Shown here piece by piece: positions 1 to 7,729 of a stretch of 39,498 nucleotides of DNA (the stretch's first letter is position 1; each line of letters opens with the position of its first letter). A program made the translations under genes and the position numbers. The notes below the pieces were generated by a model. The model was not told the origin of the DNA. It did not search any database and worked only from the letters and a program-made list of their open reading frames with translations. Source of the DNA: Dehalococcoidia bacterium (GTDB lineage Bacteria > Chloroflexota > Dehalococcoidia > Lucifugimonadales > UBA3495); NCBI GenBank assembly GCA_022821365.1, contig JAJEDS010000014.1, positions 1 to 39,498 on the forward strand, given 5' to 3'.

Positions 1-82
1 AGCATAACTATAGAAAGGCACTCCCCTGAAAAATGTGCGCGATTTCGATGACACCTACAGTACGTTAATTCTAAACATTTAG

Positions 83-88
83 TATAAT
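83..88 (+). promoter_or_regulatory. -10 box upstream of amino acid dehydrogenase
   Basis: A perfect TATAAT lies 68 bases before the chosen start of the downstream dehydrogenase. No convincing -35 is seen at 16-18 bases upstream. It is a plausible promoter for that gene. Confidence 0.5.
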
Positions 89-155
89 GATAAATGTAAG
101 GAGTCATATAGGGTCTGGCCCACTTGGACAGGCGACTCCTCTGGAGGTAGGAAGT

Positions 156-1226
156 ATGCAACTGTTTGAGATTATGAGCGAATTTGGTTACGAGCAAATG
201 GTAATGTGCTCCGACCCGGCCTCCGGCCTGAAGGCCATCATTGCCATCCACGACACGACCCTGGGGCCGGCCTGCGGCGGCACCCGGATCTGGCCCTATG
301 CCACGGAGGAGGCAGCCCTGCAGGACGCACTGCGTCTGGGCCGGGCCATGACCTACAAGTCCGCCACTGCCGGCCTGAACATGGGCGGTGGCAAAGGCGT
401 CATCATAGCCGACCCCAACACCCAGAAGACGGAGGCCCTGCTCCGGGCCTATGGTCGGTTTGTCGATACGCTCGGCGGTCGTTACCTGACCACTACCGAC
501 GTGGGCAGCACCGGTCGGGACCTGGAGTTTGTAAGCCAGGAAACCGGCTACGTGGTGGGGCTGCCCCTGTCCCTGGGCGGCAGCGGCGACACGTCCATTA
601 TGACCGGCCTGGGCGTGTACATGGGCATGAAGGCGTGCGCCAGGGAAACCTGGGGGGCCGATTCCCTGCGGGGGAAGCGGGTGGCCATGCAGGGCTTTGG
701 CAAGGTGGCCTATCACACCGCACAGCACCTGTTGGAAGAGGACGCCCAGGTGGTGGTTTCCGACGTCTACAGCGGCGCGCTGGACAGGGCCAGGGACATG
801 GGTCTGAAGGTGGTAGCGCCGGAGGAAATCTACGACGTCCAGTGCGATATTTTCTCCCCCTGCGCCTTGGGTGGAGTGATAAACGGTGATACCATACCGC
901 GGCTAAGGTGCCAGGTGGTCGCCGGCGGGGCCAACAATCAGCTCCTGACAGACGAGGATGGTGAGGAACTTCACCGGAGGGGAATCCTGTACGCGCCGGA
1001 CTACGTGGTGAACGCCGGCGGGATAATCAACGTTTCCGCCGAAGTGGGAATGGCCTACAACCCGGACCTGGCCAGGGAAAAGACGGAGCGCATCTACGAA
1101 GTCATGGAGCGGGTAATTCACACGTCCAAGCGGGAGGAAATACCCACTTTTATGGCCGCAGACCGCCTGGCCGAGGACCGCCTTGCCTCGGTTCGGGGTG
1201 TGCGCCAATTGCGCCGCGCTCGCTAG
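156..1226 (+). CDS. Leucine/phenylalanine/valine-type NAD-dependent amino acid dehydrogenase
   Basis: This cytosolic enzyme should oxidatively deaminate a branched-chain or similar amino acid to its 2-oxo acid with NAD. The 356-residue product is close to the usual leucine dehydrogenase length. It keeps the family catalytic lysines at 68 and 80 (the latter in GLNMGGGKGVII), an aspartate at 115 in TTTDVGST, and a dinucleotide-binding GFGKVA at about 180-185. I chose the ATG at 156 because GGAGG sits 8 bases upstream and the protein then begins MQLFEIM as in homologues. An in-frame ATG at 87 would overlap the TATAAT box. The next gene is convergent. Family is certain, but leucine versus valine or phenylalanine cannot be decided by eye. 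Confidence 0.93.
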   Translation: MQLFEIMSEFGYEQMVMCSDPASGLKAIIAIHDTTLGPACGGTRIWPYATEEAALQDALRLGRAMTYKSATAGLNMGGGKGVIIADPNTQKTEALLRAYGRFVDTLGGRYLTTTDVGSTGRDLEFVSQETGYVVGLPLSLGGSGDTSIMTGLGVYMGMKACARETWGADSLRGKRVAMQGFGKVAYHTAQHLLEEDAQVVVSDVYSGALDRARDMGLKVVAPEEIYDVQCDIFSPCALGGVINGDTIPRLRCQVVAGGANNQLLTDEDGEELHRRGILYAPDYVVNAGGIINVSAEVGMAYNPDLAREKTERIYEVMERVIHTSKREEIPTFMAADRLAEDRLASVRGVRQLRRAR

Positions 1227-1280
1227 ACCCGCCGGGGAATTGCTTCGAGTGGACTGGCGGCAACAAGGGGCAACAAGGGG

Positions 1281-1302
1281 GGGAGGGCAAAACGGCCCTC
1301 CC
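1281..1302. terminator. Hairpin between convergent genes
   Basis: An 8-bp perfect stem (GGGAGGGC with GCCCTCCC, 6-base loop) lies between the dehydrogenase and the convergent hydratase. There is no T-tract on either side, so termination is only inferred from position. Just before it, the 10-mer GGCAACAAGG occurs twice in tandem. Confidence 0.4.
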
Positions 1303-1337
1303 TCCCTGGCCGTTCAGAACGCCAGGCGATTCAGCCG

Positions 1338-2138
1338 CTATTCGACGTTTAGCGTGGCCTCGCCAAGTCCATCAATCGAAACCACGGCCCTGTCGCCCTT
1401 ATTCTGGAACTTGGGTGGCACAATGCTGCCCGTGATTACCACCGTCCCGGCGGGCAGCCCCTCACCCTCGCCCGCCAGTTTATTTGCCAGCCAGGCCAAA
1501 GGTTCCAAGGGGTGGCCCATCACGTCTGACCCGTAGCCGGAACCAACCTCTTCTCCGTTGACGGTTGCTATGCCCTTGGCGGCCGCCAAATCCAGGCTGC
1601 GCCAGTCCGAAACCGGCGGCCCCAGGATGGCGCCGGCATTGGAAATGTTGGTCGCCACTGACGTCAGCGTCCTGACCAGGCCGTACACGCCTTCGGGCAG
1701 CCGCATGTCAATCACTTCGAAGGCGGCCATAACCTCACCCACAGCCCCAGCCACCGAGTCCCGAGTGTAAGGCGCGCCGGACGGAGGCAGATCGGAAGCC
1801 AACCGCACCGCAACCTCGCATTCGAAGCCCAGCCGCCGGTAGGCGTCGGATTTTAGAGTCGCGGGTGACTGGTAAATGGTGGTGGACATCAACGCCCCGG
1901 CACAGGGTTCGGTCCAACCGGCCTGCTGCTGCATGGCGGCGGTGGTGTAGGCCAGCTTGTATCCGGCCACCTGGCCCTGTTCTTCTGCCAGCAGTTCCAG
2001 GTATTCCCGCTGTACTGCGTATGCCTCGTCGATGGCTCCAATGTTCCAGGGCCCGGGAAGGGCAGTGAATGGTTGCCCGTCCTGGTACTCGGCGAAGAGG
2101 GAACGTGCAGCTTCAACGATTATGGCGCTGGATAACAT
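1338..2138 (-). CDS. 2-keto-4-pentenoate hydratase-like (fumarylacetoacetase fold)
   Basis: The 266-residue protein resembles 2-oxopent-4-enoate hydratase and 4-oxalocrotonate decarboxylase (MhpD/DmpH group). These act late in meta-cleavage of aromatics and bind a divalent metal with a 2-oxo acid. Visible signatures are GYKLAYTT near residue 60, the acidic pair in GFECEVAVRL near 104-113 and the EVID acidic site near 140, which in the family supply the metal ligands. Length is normal. The ATG is fixed by GGAGG 7 bases upstream. No aromatic ring-cleavage genes are adjacent, so the true substrate is open. Hydratase and decarboxylase members cannot be told apart here. Confidence 0.82.
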   Translation of the reverse strand: MLSSAIIVEAARSLFAEYQDGQPFTALPGPWNIGAIDEAYAVQREYLELLAEEQGQVAGYKLAYTTAAMQQQAGWTEPCAGALMSTTIYQSPATLKSDAYRRLGFECEVAVRLASDLPPSGAPYTRDSVAGAVGEVMAAFEVIDMRLPEGVYGLVRTLTSVATNISNAGAILGPPVSDWRSLDLAAAKGIATVNGEEVGSGYGSDVMGHPLEPLAWLANKLAGEGEGLPAGTVVITGSIVPPKFQNKGDRAVVSIDGLGEATLNVE

Positions 2139-2231
2139 GTAAAGGCCTCCATTGTTTGGTTTCCCTGGCTGATCTGGCGGCTATCCCGGAAATAAGGGCC
2201 GGGTGTCCTGGAGCAGGTGATACAAATGAGA

Positions 2232-2267
2232 AGGTCGGACTGAGCGCTGGTGGGCGCTGTCCGACCT
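2232..2267 (-). terminator. Terminator-like hairpin downstream of CDGSH gene
   Basis: AGGTCGGAC pairs with GTCCGACCT, and inside it AGCGC pairs with GCGCT around a 6-base loop, giving 14 base pairs with a small bulge. On the minus strand it is followed by a moderately T-rich stretch (TTCTCATTTGT). It sits about 50 bases after the CDGSH stop codon, which suits an intrinsic terminator. Confidence 0.55.
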
Positions 2268-2318
2268 GTCTTTCCTACGAGTACGGGCTAGCCGGGAACA
2301 GAATCCCGGCCGAAGGTC

Positions 2319-2525
2319 TTAGTGAGCTTCGCTGGGAGCTTCGAACCCCGCGTCCCGGTGTCCGCCGTCACAGAAGGGCTTGTTGCTGGAGGCGCCGCAG
2401 CGGCACAGGGAGACCCACTGTCCCTCGGGAATGGAGTAGTTGTTGCCGGCCTGATCAACGATTTCAATGGGGCCGGTGACACGGTTGGGCCCGTTGGCCC
2501 GAATTTCGATCTTCACGTCTGCCAT
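2319..2525 (-). CDS. CDGSH iron-sulfur domain protein
   Basis: This 68-residue protein has the complete CDGSH 2Fe-2S signature: Cys41, Cys43, Cys52 and His56 in CRCGASSNKPFCDGGH. The serine of the name motif is replaced by glycine. The family binds a redox-active, pH-labile 2Fe-2S cluster with three Cys and one His and is linked to redox or iron homeostasis. Its precise role in bacteria is not settled. GGGGAGG lies just upstream of the ATG. It follows the FmdB gene on the same strand with a gap of 135 bases, so the two could be co-transcribed. A possible weak -10 (TATACA, 2562-2567) would let it be transcribed alone. Confidence 0.93.
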   Translation of the reverse strand: MADVKIEIRANGPNRVTGPIEIVDQAGNNYSIPEGQWVSLCRCGASSNKPFCDGGHRDAGFEAPSEAH

Positions 2526-2660
2526 GAATTTTCCTCCCCTTTACGTTTATTTGGTCAATGATGTATAGCCGGCCCTGGCACATGACTTGCAATGGCGCCA
2601 AAGCTTATCTGGACAGCAACGCTAGTCTGACAGCGGTACAAATCAGTGTCAAGGTACGGT

Positions 2661-2891
2661 CTAATGGAAGCAGCCGCCACCGCAGCAACCGCCGCCCCGC
2701 ATGGGGGGCACCGGCATCTGGCTGAACTCGCTGCTGCCGGAGGAGTCACCAGCGGTGATGGATGCAAAGACCGAGAGAGCCCGCTTGGCAGGCTGCTCGC
2801 ACTGGGGGCAGTCGGCTCCCGTCGCGCTCATGGACTGCAGTTTTTCAAACTTGTGGTTACAGGTAGGGCACATGTACTCATAAATGGGCAT
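2661..2891 (-). CDS. FmdB-family zinc ribbon protein
   Basis: The 76-residue protein starts MPIYEYMCPTC, the typical opening of the FmdB zinc-ribbon family. Cys8/Cys11 and Cys28/Cys31 form the two zinc knuckles. The C-terminus is low-complexity and ends in a Gly/Cys-rich tail (RGGGCCGGGCFH), which adds three further cysteines and a histidine that could bind metal. The family is named after a putative regulator of formamidase, but no general function is established. A good sigma-70-like promoter lies at 2934-2962 and GGAGG 10 bases before the ATG. Confidence 0.88.
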   Translation of the reverse strand: MPIYEYMCPTCNHKFEKLQSMSATGADCPQCEQPAKRALSVFASITAGDSSGSSEFSQMPVPPMRGGGCCGGGCFH

Positions 2892-2933
2892 GGTGAGTCA
2901 TCCTCCCGGGAATTTCGTAAATTACTGAATGGA

Positions 2934-2962
2934 AATTTACCCGACCTCAAGGTGGTAGTCAA
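2934..2962 (-). promoter_or_regulatory. Sigma-70-type promoter of the FmdB gene
   Basis: Read on the minus strand, TTGACT (2962-2957) and TAAATT (2939-2934) are separated by exactly 17 bases. Transcription would begin near 2927, about 36 bases before the FmdB start. Confidence 0.65.
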
Positions 2963-3063
2963 GGATTCTGGCTGTCGCGGCGACGTGAGAATCAGGAAAC
3001 CGCCTTCATTCGACAGTCGGTTATACCAATTGACGGCTGCAGGGTTTGGGGGTTGCTAAGATT

Positions 3064-3789
3064 CTACACAGTTTGGTCTTGACGCCGGCTAATGAACCAT
3101 AGATAGCCGCTGCTGACTGACACCAACAAGGCAGCCCCGGCGATTGTTGTAAATGCTATCCGCATCGTGGCGTCAAACCAGAACCCTTGGGGGAACATGA
3201 TCAGCAGGTAATCGGTTCGTGGGTCCAGCTGCCACAGGTCATTGGTGAAGCTGACCTGGTGGAAGAGAAGGAACAAGGAGTCAAACCCCACCAGTGCAAA
3301 CAGTCCTACCGCAAGGACCAACGCCAGCGTTAGAAGGCCCCCATAGAGTCCCAACGTTGCCATTTGCCGGGCGAAGCCCCGCCGCCATAAGTAGTAGCCC
3401 CCGCCATTGACTATCAGCAGAAACACCAGGGTTATGGCCGCCACCCAATAGACGCCGCGGACCAGTCCCTTAACGTCCCGCATGTGGTGGACCTCGCGTT
3501 CGTTATAGAGTTCCCGTTCCATTCCATAGACGGGAACAACAACCCTCAGGGGTTCTTCCGGCGAGTTGAAGTAACGGCGGAGCTCGGCGCCCACCCGTAT
3601 CAGGTCTTCGTCGGTGATGCCCGAATACACCGAGATGTTGTACTTCTCGAAGCCCCTCCGGTACAGCCCTGGATCGTTAATTGCCCAGGTAACGCTGGCG
3701 GCGATAAGAAACAAGGGGACTGACACTACGGCCAAAACTGCCAGTGTGCGCCTGAGTCCTTCGGGAACATTGATATGTGGGGCTTTCAA
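3064..3789 (-). CDS. DUF1461 (TIGR01906-type) integral membrane protein
   Basis: The 241-residue protein has four predicted membrane segments at about residues 15-36, 113-133, 142-170 and 207-235, with a soluble loop of about 75 residues after the first. The loop carries RELYNEREVHHMRDVKGLV, which matches the conserved element of the DUF1461 family, whose function is unknown. The start is a TTG (3789) preceded by GAGAGG 10 bases upstream. An ATG just before it is out of frame and closes after three codons. It diverges from mazG, with 111 bases between them. Confidence 0.8.
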   Translation of the reverse strand: MKAPHINVPEGLRRTLAVLAVVSVPLFLIAASVTWAINDPGLYRRGFEKYNISVYSGITDEDLIRVGAELRRYFNSPEEPLRVVVPVYGMERELYNEREVHHMRDVKGLVRGVYWVAAITLVFLLIVNGGGYYLWRRGFARQMATLGLYGGLLTLALVLAVGLFALVGFDSLFLLFHQVSFTNDLWQLDPRTDYLLIMFPQGFWFDATMRIAFTTIAGAALLVSVSSGYLWFISRRQDQTV

Positions 3790-3864
3790 AATGGCATATC
3801 CTCTCGGCGGGGGACCGTAACGGATCAGGTGCGATTGCCTTCTACACTAGCACCGCACTCCCGG

Positions 3865-3893
3865 TTGAGCAATCAGGGGCAGCCCTCTATAAT
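3865..3893 (+). promoter_or_regulatory. Promoter giving a leaderless mazG mRNA
   Basis: TTGAGC (3865-3870) and a perfect TATAAT (3888-3893) are separated by 17 bases. The ATG of mazG begins only 7 bases after the -10, at the expected transcription start. No ribosome binding site exists before that ATG, so the mRNA is probably leaderless. Confidence 0.75.
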
Positions 3894-3900
3894 TCCCGCC

Positions 3901-4713
3901 ATGATTGATGAACAGCCCTCTCAGCTATTGCCGGACAAGGACCTGGGCGACTTTCAGACCCTGGTTGACGTGGTCGCCAGGTTACGGGCTCCCGGGGGTT
4001 GTCCCTGTGACCGGGAGCAGACCCATGAGTCTCTGAAACGCCACCTGCTCGAAGAGTGTTACGAAGCCCTGGAGGCCATCGACCAGGGCACGCCCTCGCT
4101 GCTGGCGGAGGAACTGGGCGACATTCTGGTGCAGGTCGCCTTCCACGCCGACATCGCCCGGGAGGCGGGCGACTTTACCCTTGCCGATGTGCTGACCGCC
4201 ATAAACAGCAAGCTGGTGCGTCGCCATCCCCACGTATTTGGGGATACCAGCGTTTCCGATGCGCGGGAAGTGGAACTTAACTGGGAGCAGTTGAAGGCCG
4301 CCGAACGGGCCAAGCAGGGAGTCCGCAAGTCGCCGGTGGACGGCATACCCAGCGCACTGCCGGCTCTCAGCTACGCCCAGCTTATGCAGGACCGGGTTGC
4401 GCGGGTGGGTTTCGAATGGGAAGACGTAGGCGGCGTCATCGACAAGCTGGTTGAAGAGGCAGGGGAGTTCCGGAAGGCTACAACCGACGCCGAGAGGGTC
4501 CACGAACTTGGCGACCTGTTCCTGGTGATGGTCAACCTTTGCCGGTGGATGGACGTACAGGCCGAAGACGCGCTGCGCCAGGCTAACGGCCGGTTCCGGT
4601 CGAGGTACCTGAAAATGGAAGAACTGGCCGAGCAGCGGGGCCTGGACTTTGAGCAGTTGCCCCTGGACAACAAAGAAGCGCTCTGGCAGGAAGCCAAAAA
4701 GATTGTAGGTTAA
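3901..4713 (+). CDS. mazG: Nucleoside triphosphate pyrophosphohydrolase MazG
   Basis: MazG hydrolyses NTPs and dNTPs to the monophosphate and pyrophosphate, cleaning the nucleotide pool. The 270-residue product has both tandem MazG domains. The N-terminal one shows EECYE (51-55) and EELGD (70-74). The C-terminal one shows KLVEEAGEF and HELGDLF. Those acidic residues bind Mg. The usual CPWD motif reads CPCD here (Cys36 in place of Trp). I chose the ATG at 3901 because the promoter places the 5' end of the mRNA there and homologous sequence begins soon after. Frame-open sequence further upstream lies in the promoter. Confidence 0.93.
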   Translation: MIDEQPSQLLPDKDLGDFQTLVDVVARLRAPGGCPCDREQTHESLKRHLLEECYEALEAIDQGTPSLLAEELGDILVQVAFHADIAREAGDFTLADVLTAINSKLVRRHPHVFGDTSVSDAREVELNWEQLKAAERAKQGVRKSPVDGIPSALPALSYAQLMQDRVARVGFEWEDVGGVIDKLVEEAGEFRKATTDAERVHELGDLFLVMVNLCRWMDVQAEDALRQANGRFRSRYLKMEELAEQRGLDFEQLPLDNKEALWQEAKKIVG

Positions 4714-4780
4714 CTCCGATACCGGGTCAGATACAGTCTTCCGGTGGCGCCATTCGGAATGAAAGAAGGGTGGTCAGGAA

Positions 4781-5218
4781 ATGGCGGCATTGAAACGGGT
4801 TTTATCAGTCTATCTCCTGGTAATCGCCCTGCTGGTCGGTATTAACTGGGTCGCCACGCCTTTGTATCACGATGGCACCGCCAACTATTGGACTTGGGAG
4901 ATCCTCAACTGGTTCATGGCAGTGGCAGTGATCATTGTCCTTGTGGTCAACAGCGTCCGGAAGCACCGCTTCTGCCGCCTAGAAGAGGACGACAATACCA
5001 TCACGCGGGAATACCTGGAAATCAACGTCGCTTTCGCCGCCTCCATTGTTCTCACCCTGTGGTACTTCTGGAACTGGTTTGCCAGTCTCAACCCGGGCAG
5101 TGAACCCGAAGTCGTGGGCCTGATTCACCTGGAGTGGTGGGCCTTCGTTAATCCCATCGGGGTGCTGGTTTACGCTTACACCGGGGCCCACCTGTGGCGC
5201 ACTGCTGCGGCCGACTGA
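4781..5218 (+). CDS. Small four-helix membrane protein, unknown
   Basis: I do not recognise this 145-residue protein. It has four hydrophobic segments at about residues 6-27, 40-58, 83-102 and 118-140. The second and third are joined by a charged loop (KHRFCRLEEDDNTITREYLE). It is rich in Trp. It begins 67 bases after mazG on the same strand and may be co-transcribed with it. A weak purine-rich site (AAGAAGGG, CAGGAA) precedes the ATG. Confidence 0.7.
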   Translation: MAALKRVLSVYLLVIALLVGINWVATPLYHDGTANYWTWEILNWFMAVAVIIVLVVNSVRKHRFCRLEEDDNTITREYLEINVAFAASIVLTLWYFWNWFASLNPGSEPEVVGLIHLEWWAFVNPIGVLVYAYTGAHLWRTAAAD

Positions 5219-5321
5219 AGTTAAAGAGGCAGCTGAAGGCAGTTCTGAAAGCGGACCCGCATGCAGAGGGCTACCAACTTCAAGGCAGACAAAGTTTCCA
5301 ATTTATAACGGCCGGGAATTC

Positions 5322-6458
5322 ATGCAACTTACAGAAAGCCACGCCAGGTCATTCGTCAAAGCGGCCCAGGACCTGGAGCCTCACATCCATGCAGCGCAGG
5401 AAGAGATGGACCGCGAACGCAAGATTCCTGACCATCTTGCTCGCCTGGTGGACAAGGCCGGGATTTATCAACTTTTCCTGCCGGCCAGCATGGGCGGCCC
5501 GCAGTTGCATCCCGTCATTGCCTACCAGGCCATGGAAGAAGTCTCGCGTGTAGAAGCCTCGGTGGGCTGGTGCGGGTTGCTCTCCAACGGCGGCGCCCTC
5601 TTCACCGGCAACTTTACTCCCGAAGCCGCCCGTCGCATGTTCGGCAATCCCCCCGAGTTTCGCTGCGCCGGTTCCTTCCGACCACTGGGAGAATCATGCC
5701 CCGTGCCCGGGGGCTACCGGGTAAACGGCCGTTGGGACTACGCCAGCGGCATAGCCAATGCCAATTGGCTTTTCATAAATTCCCGGGTAGTGGACGACGA
5801 CGGGCCACGGCTGACTGAAGCCGGCCGGCCCGACACGGTTATGCTGTTCACTCCAATGGAAACGGCAACGGTGTACGATACCTGGCACGTGGTTGGACTT
5901 TGCGGCACTGGCAGTAACGATTTCGTGCTGGAGGACGTATTCGTCCCAACAGAGCGCTCCTTCCGCCTTTATGACCCGCCCCTTGAGCCGGGGTTTCTTT
6001 ACCACCCCAGGACCTTATTGATCGCTATCTGGGTGCTGGTGTCGGCCGTGGCCCTGGGCGCGGCCAGGGGGGCGATGGATGCCTTCAAGGAATTGGCCTC
6101 CGGATCGGGGACCACCATATCCACCACCCTGTTGCGGGACCGACCACACGTCCAGTCGAAGGTGGGTGAGGCTGAAGCCATGATCAGCGGCGCTCGGGCC
6201 TACCTGCTGGACGCAATGAACCGGGCCTGGGACTCATTCTCCGAGGATATGCCCCTGCCCAGCCCCGATATTGCCCAGGCCAGGCTGGCCATCACCCAGT
6301 CCATACACCAGGCTGCACGGTCGGTGGACATTCTGTTCCACGCCGCCGGGACCAATGCCATCCACCGCCGCAACGGTCTGGAGCGGCGCTGGCGGGACGT
6401 GCATGTGGTGGTGCAGCACGGGGCAGGCCTGTTATCCAACTACGAATTTGGAGGCTAG
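5322..6458 (+). CDS. Acyl-CoA-dehydrogenase-fold flavoprotein (monooxygenase-like)
   Basis: The 378-residue protein has the three-part acyl-CoA dehydrogenase fold. It has an N-terminal helical domain (LPASMGGPQL near residue 50), a middle beta domain with CGTGSNDFVLEDVFVP near 200, and a C-terminal helical domain ending in WRDVHVVVQHG. Lack of the usual C-terminal catalytic glutamate context, and similarity to HsaA/DszC-type proteins, suggest a flavin-dependent monooxygenase using FMNH2 or FADH2 rather than a true dehydrogenase. The ribosome binding site is weak. It is convergent with the S49 peptidase. Fold is confident; substrate is unknown. Confidence 0.82.
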   Translation: MQLTESHARSFVKAAQDLEPHIHAAQEEMDRERKIPDHLARLVDKAGIYQLFLPASMGGPQLHPVIAYQAMEEVSRVEASVGWCGLLSNGGALFTGNFTPEAARRMFGNPPEFRCAGSFRPLGESCPVPGGYRVNGRWDYASGIANANWLFINSRVVDDDGPRLTEAGRPDTVMLFTPMETATVYDTWHVVGLCGTGSNDFVLEDVFVPTERSFRLYDPPLEPGFLYHPRTLLIAIWVLVSAVALGAARGAMDAFKELASGSGTTISTTLLRDRPHVQSKVGEAEAMISGARAYLLDAMNRAWDSFSEDMPLPSPDIAQARLAITQSIHQAARSVDILFHAAGTNAIHRRNGLERRWRDVHVVVQHGAGLLSNYEFGG

Positions 6459-6519
6459 GCGTTGATGGGTCTGCGCCCCAATGATGCGGGCTGGTAGTGG
6501 GACGGGCCCGAGACTTCGG

Positions 6520-7365
6520 CTAATCGTACGGATTGCCCAGCAGGGCGGAGGGGTCGAGATAGAAAACACCGCCGGCCAGCAGCCTGGGCAGGTCCGGACC
6601 CAGAATGCCGACTGCCGGCGCTTGGCCAGCGGGGCGGCCGGTGAGCCTCTCCGACAGGGTGCGCCTGGGCCGCAGCCAGCGAGGCTTTGCCTTTCCCGAT
6701 TCAATTCCGGCTAACTGGCCGGCCAGTTGCAGCGACTGATCAAAGTCCATCAACTCGTCCACCAGGCCTATTTCCTTGCCCCGGCGCGCGGTGAACACCT
6801 CTCCCGTGGCGAGTTCCCGTGCCTGTTCATCGCTCATATCCCTTCCAGCCATCACCACTGCAAGGAAACTCTCGTATATTTCGGAAATAAGCCCCTGGAA
6901 TTTTTCCGATTCCTCAGCGGTCGGGCTGCGCCAGAATCCTCCCATGTCCTTCAGCCGCCCCCCCTTTATCACCGATACCTCGATTCCGGCCCGTCCCAAC
7001 AATTGTTCCATGATGGGACGCAGGTAGATGACGCCTATTGAACCGACCAGGGCGGAAGGCAGCGCGGTAACCTTGCTGGCGCCGCAGGCGATGTAATAGC
7101 CCCCGGATGCTCCCATGTCGCGAATGTAGGCAACCACCGGCTTCTGGGCCGCAACTTTTGCCACATTCAGGTACAGCGCTTCCGAGGCCGACGCCGATCC
7201 CCCGGGTGATTGAATGTCCAGCAGAAGGGCCCGGTAACGCCGATTAGTTGCAACCTCGGAGAAGAGCTTGGAGTACATTGTTTCTCGAACCCGCGTGCCG
7301 ATGCTGCCGTGGAGTTCAATGACGGCAACGCCATTACCGCGTCGGAACCTGGGGAGAGAGGGCAT
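6520..7365 (-). CDS. sppA: S49-family serine peptidase (SppA-like)
   Basis: S49 peptidases cleave leftover signal peptides in the membrane with a Ser-Lys dyad. The 281-residue protein has the nucleophile Ser87 in MGASGGYYIACG and the probable general-base Lys139 in GGRLKDMG. IQSPGGSASASE (51-62) forms the oxyanion region. It is a single-domain form. No N-terminal membrane anchor or signal peptide is visible, unlike classical SppA, so it may be cytosolic or peripherally bound. AGAGGT lies 7 bases before the ATG. It is a monocistronic unit flanked by a convergent gene and a repeat-bearing gap. Confidence 0.88.
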   Translation of the reverse strand: MPSLPRFRRGNGVAVIELHGSIGTRVRETMYSKLFSEVATNRRYRALLLDIQSPGGSASASEALYLNVAKVAAQKPVVAYIRDMGASGGYYIACGASKVTALPSALVGSIGVIYLRPIMEQLLGRAGIEVSVIKGGRLKDMGGFWRSPTAEESEKFQGLISEIYESFLAVVMAGRDMSDEQARELATGEVFTARRGKEIGLVDELMDFDQSLQLAGQLAGIESGKAKPRWLRPRRTLSERLTGRPAGQAPAVGILGPDLPRLLAGGVFYLDPSALLGNPYD

Positions 7366-7484
7366 AGTGGGACCTCTGCAATATGTGAATTGTCAGAGGT
7401 TATAGTAGCACAGTGGCGAAGGGCGACTCGGCCGCCCTCGCCGGCAGGGTTCCGTTTCAGATTGCATAAGAAGCAAAGTTCGTA

Positions 7485-7508
7485 GAGGCAGACCTATGTG
7501 TCTGCCCT
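7485..7508. repeat. Short hairpin repeat (GGCAGAC arms)
   Basis: GGCAGAC (7487-7493) and GTCTGCC (7500-7506) form a 7-bp stem with a 6-base loop, preceded by GTAGA and followed by CTT. Its layout resembles the longer palindrome at 11246-11283. It lies in the 364-base gap 7366-7729, which otherwise holds a second repeat and no gene. Confidence 0.45.
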
Positions 7509-7615
7509 TGTTTCACACACGAAACCACCTGAATCGAAGCTCTATCGCCCTCGCCAGGGTGATCGCATTTTGATCAGTACGACCGGTTCGCCCAGGTCTG
7601 TTACGGCCTGTTTCC

Positions 7616-7692
7616 AAACACGGAGACACAGAGAACTCGGGGTTACACTGAGAAGCTCTGCGCTCCTCTGGGTGCTCTGCGCCTCAGTGGTT
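7616..7692. repeat. Imperfect inverted repeat of the ACAGAGAC family, copy 1
   Basis: The left arm AACACGGAGACACAGAG pairs imperfectly with the right arm CTCTGCGCCTCAGTGGTT. A related element lies at 8956-9026 in the opposite orientation. Together they bracket the luciferase-like gene. There is no open reading frame of its own, so it is a non-coding repeat. Confidence 0.65.
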
Positions 7693-7729
7693 AAGGATAT
7701 TCTCAAAGTACGGTGGCCGGGCGCCTGCG

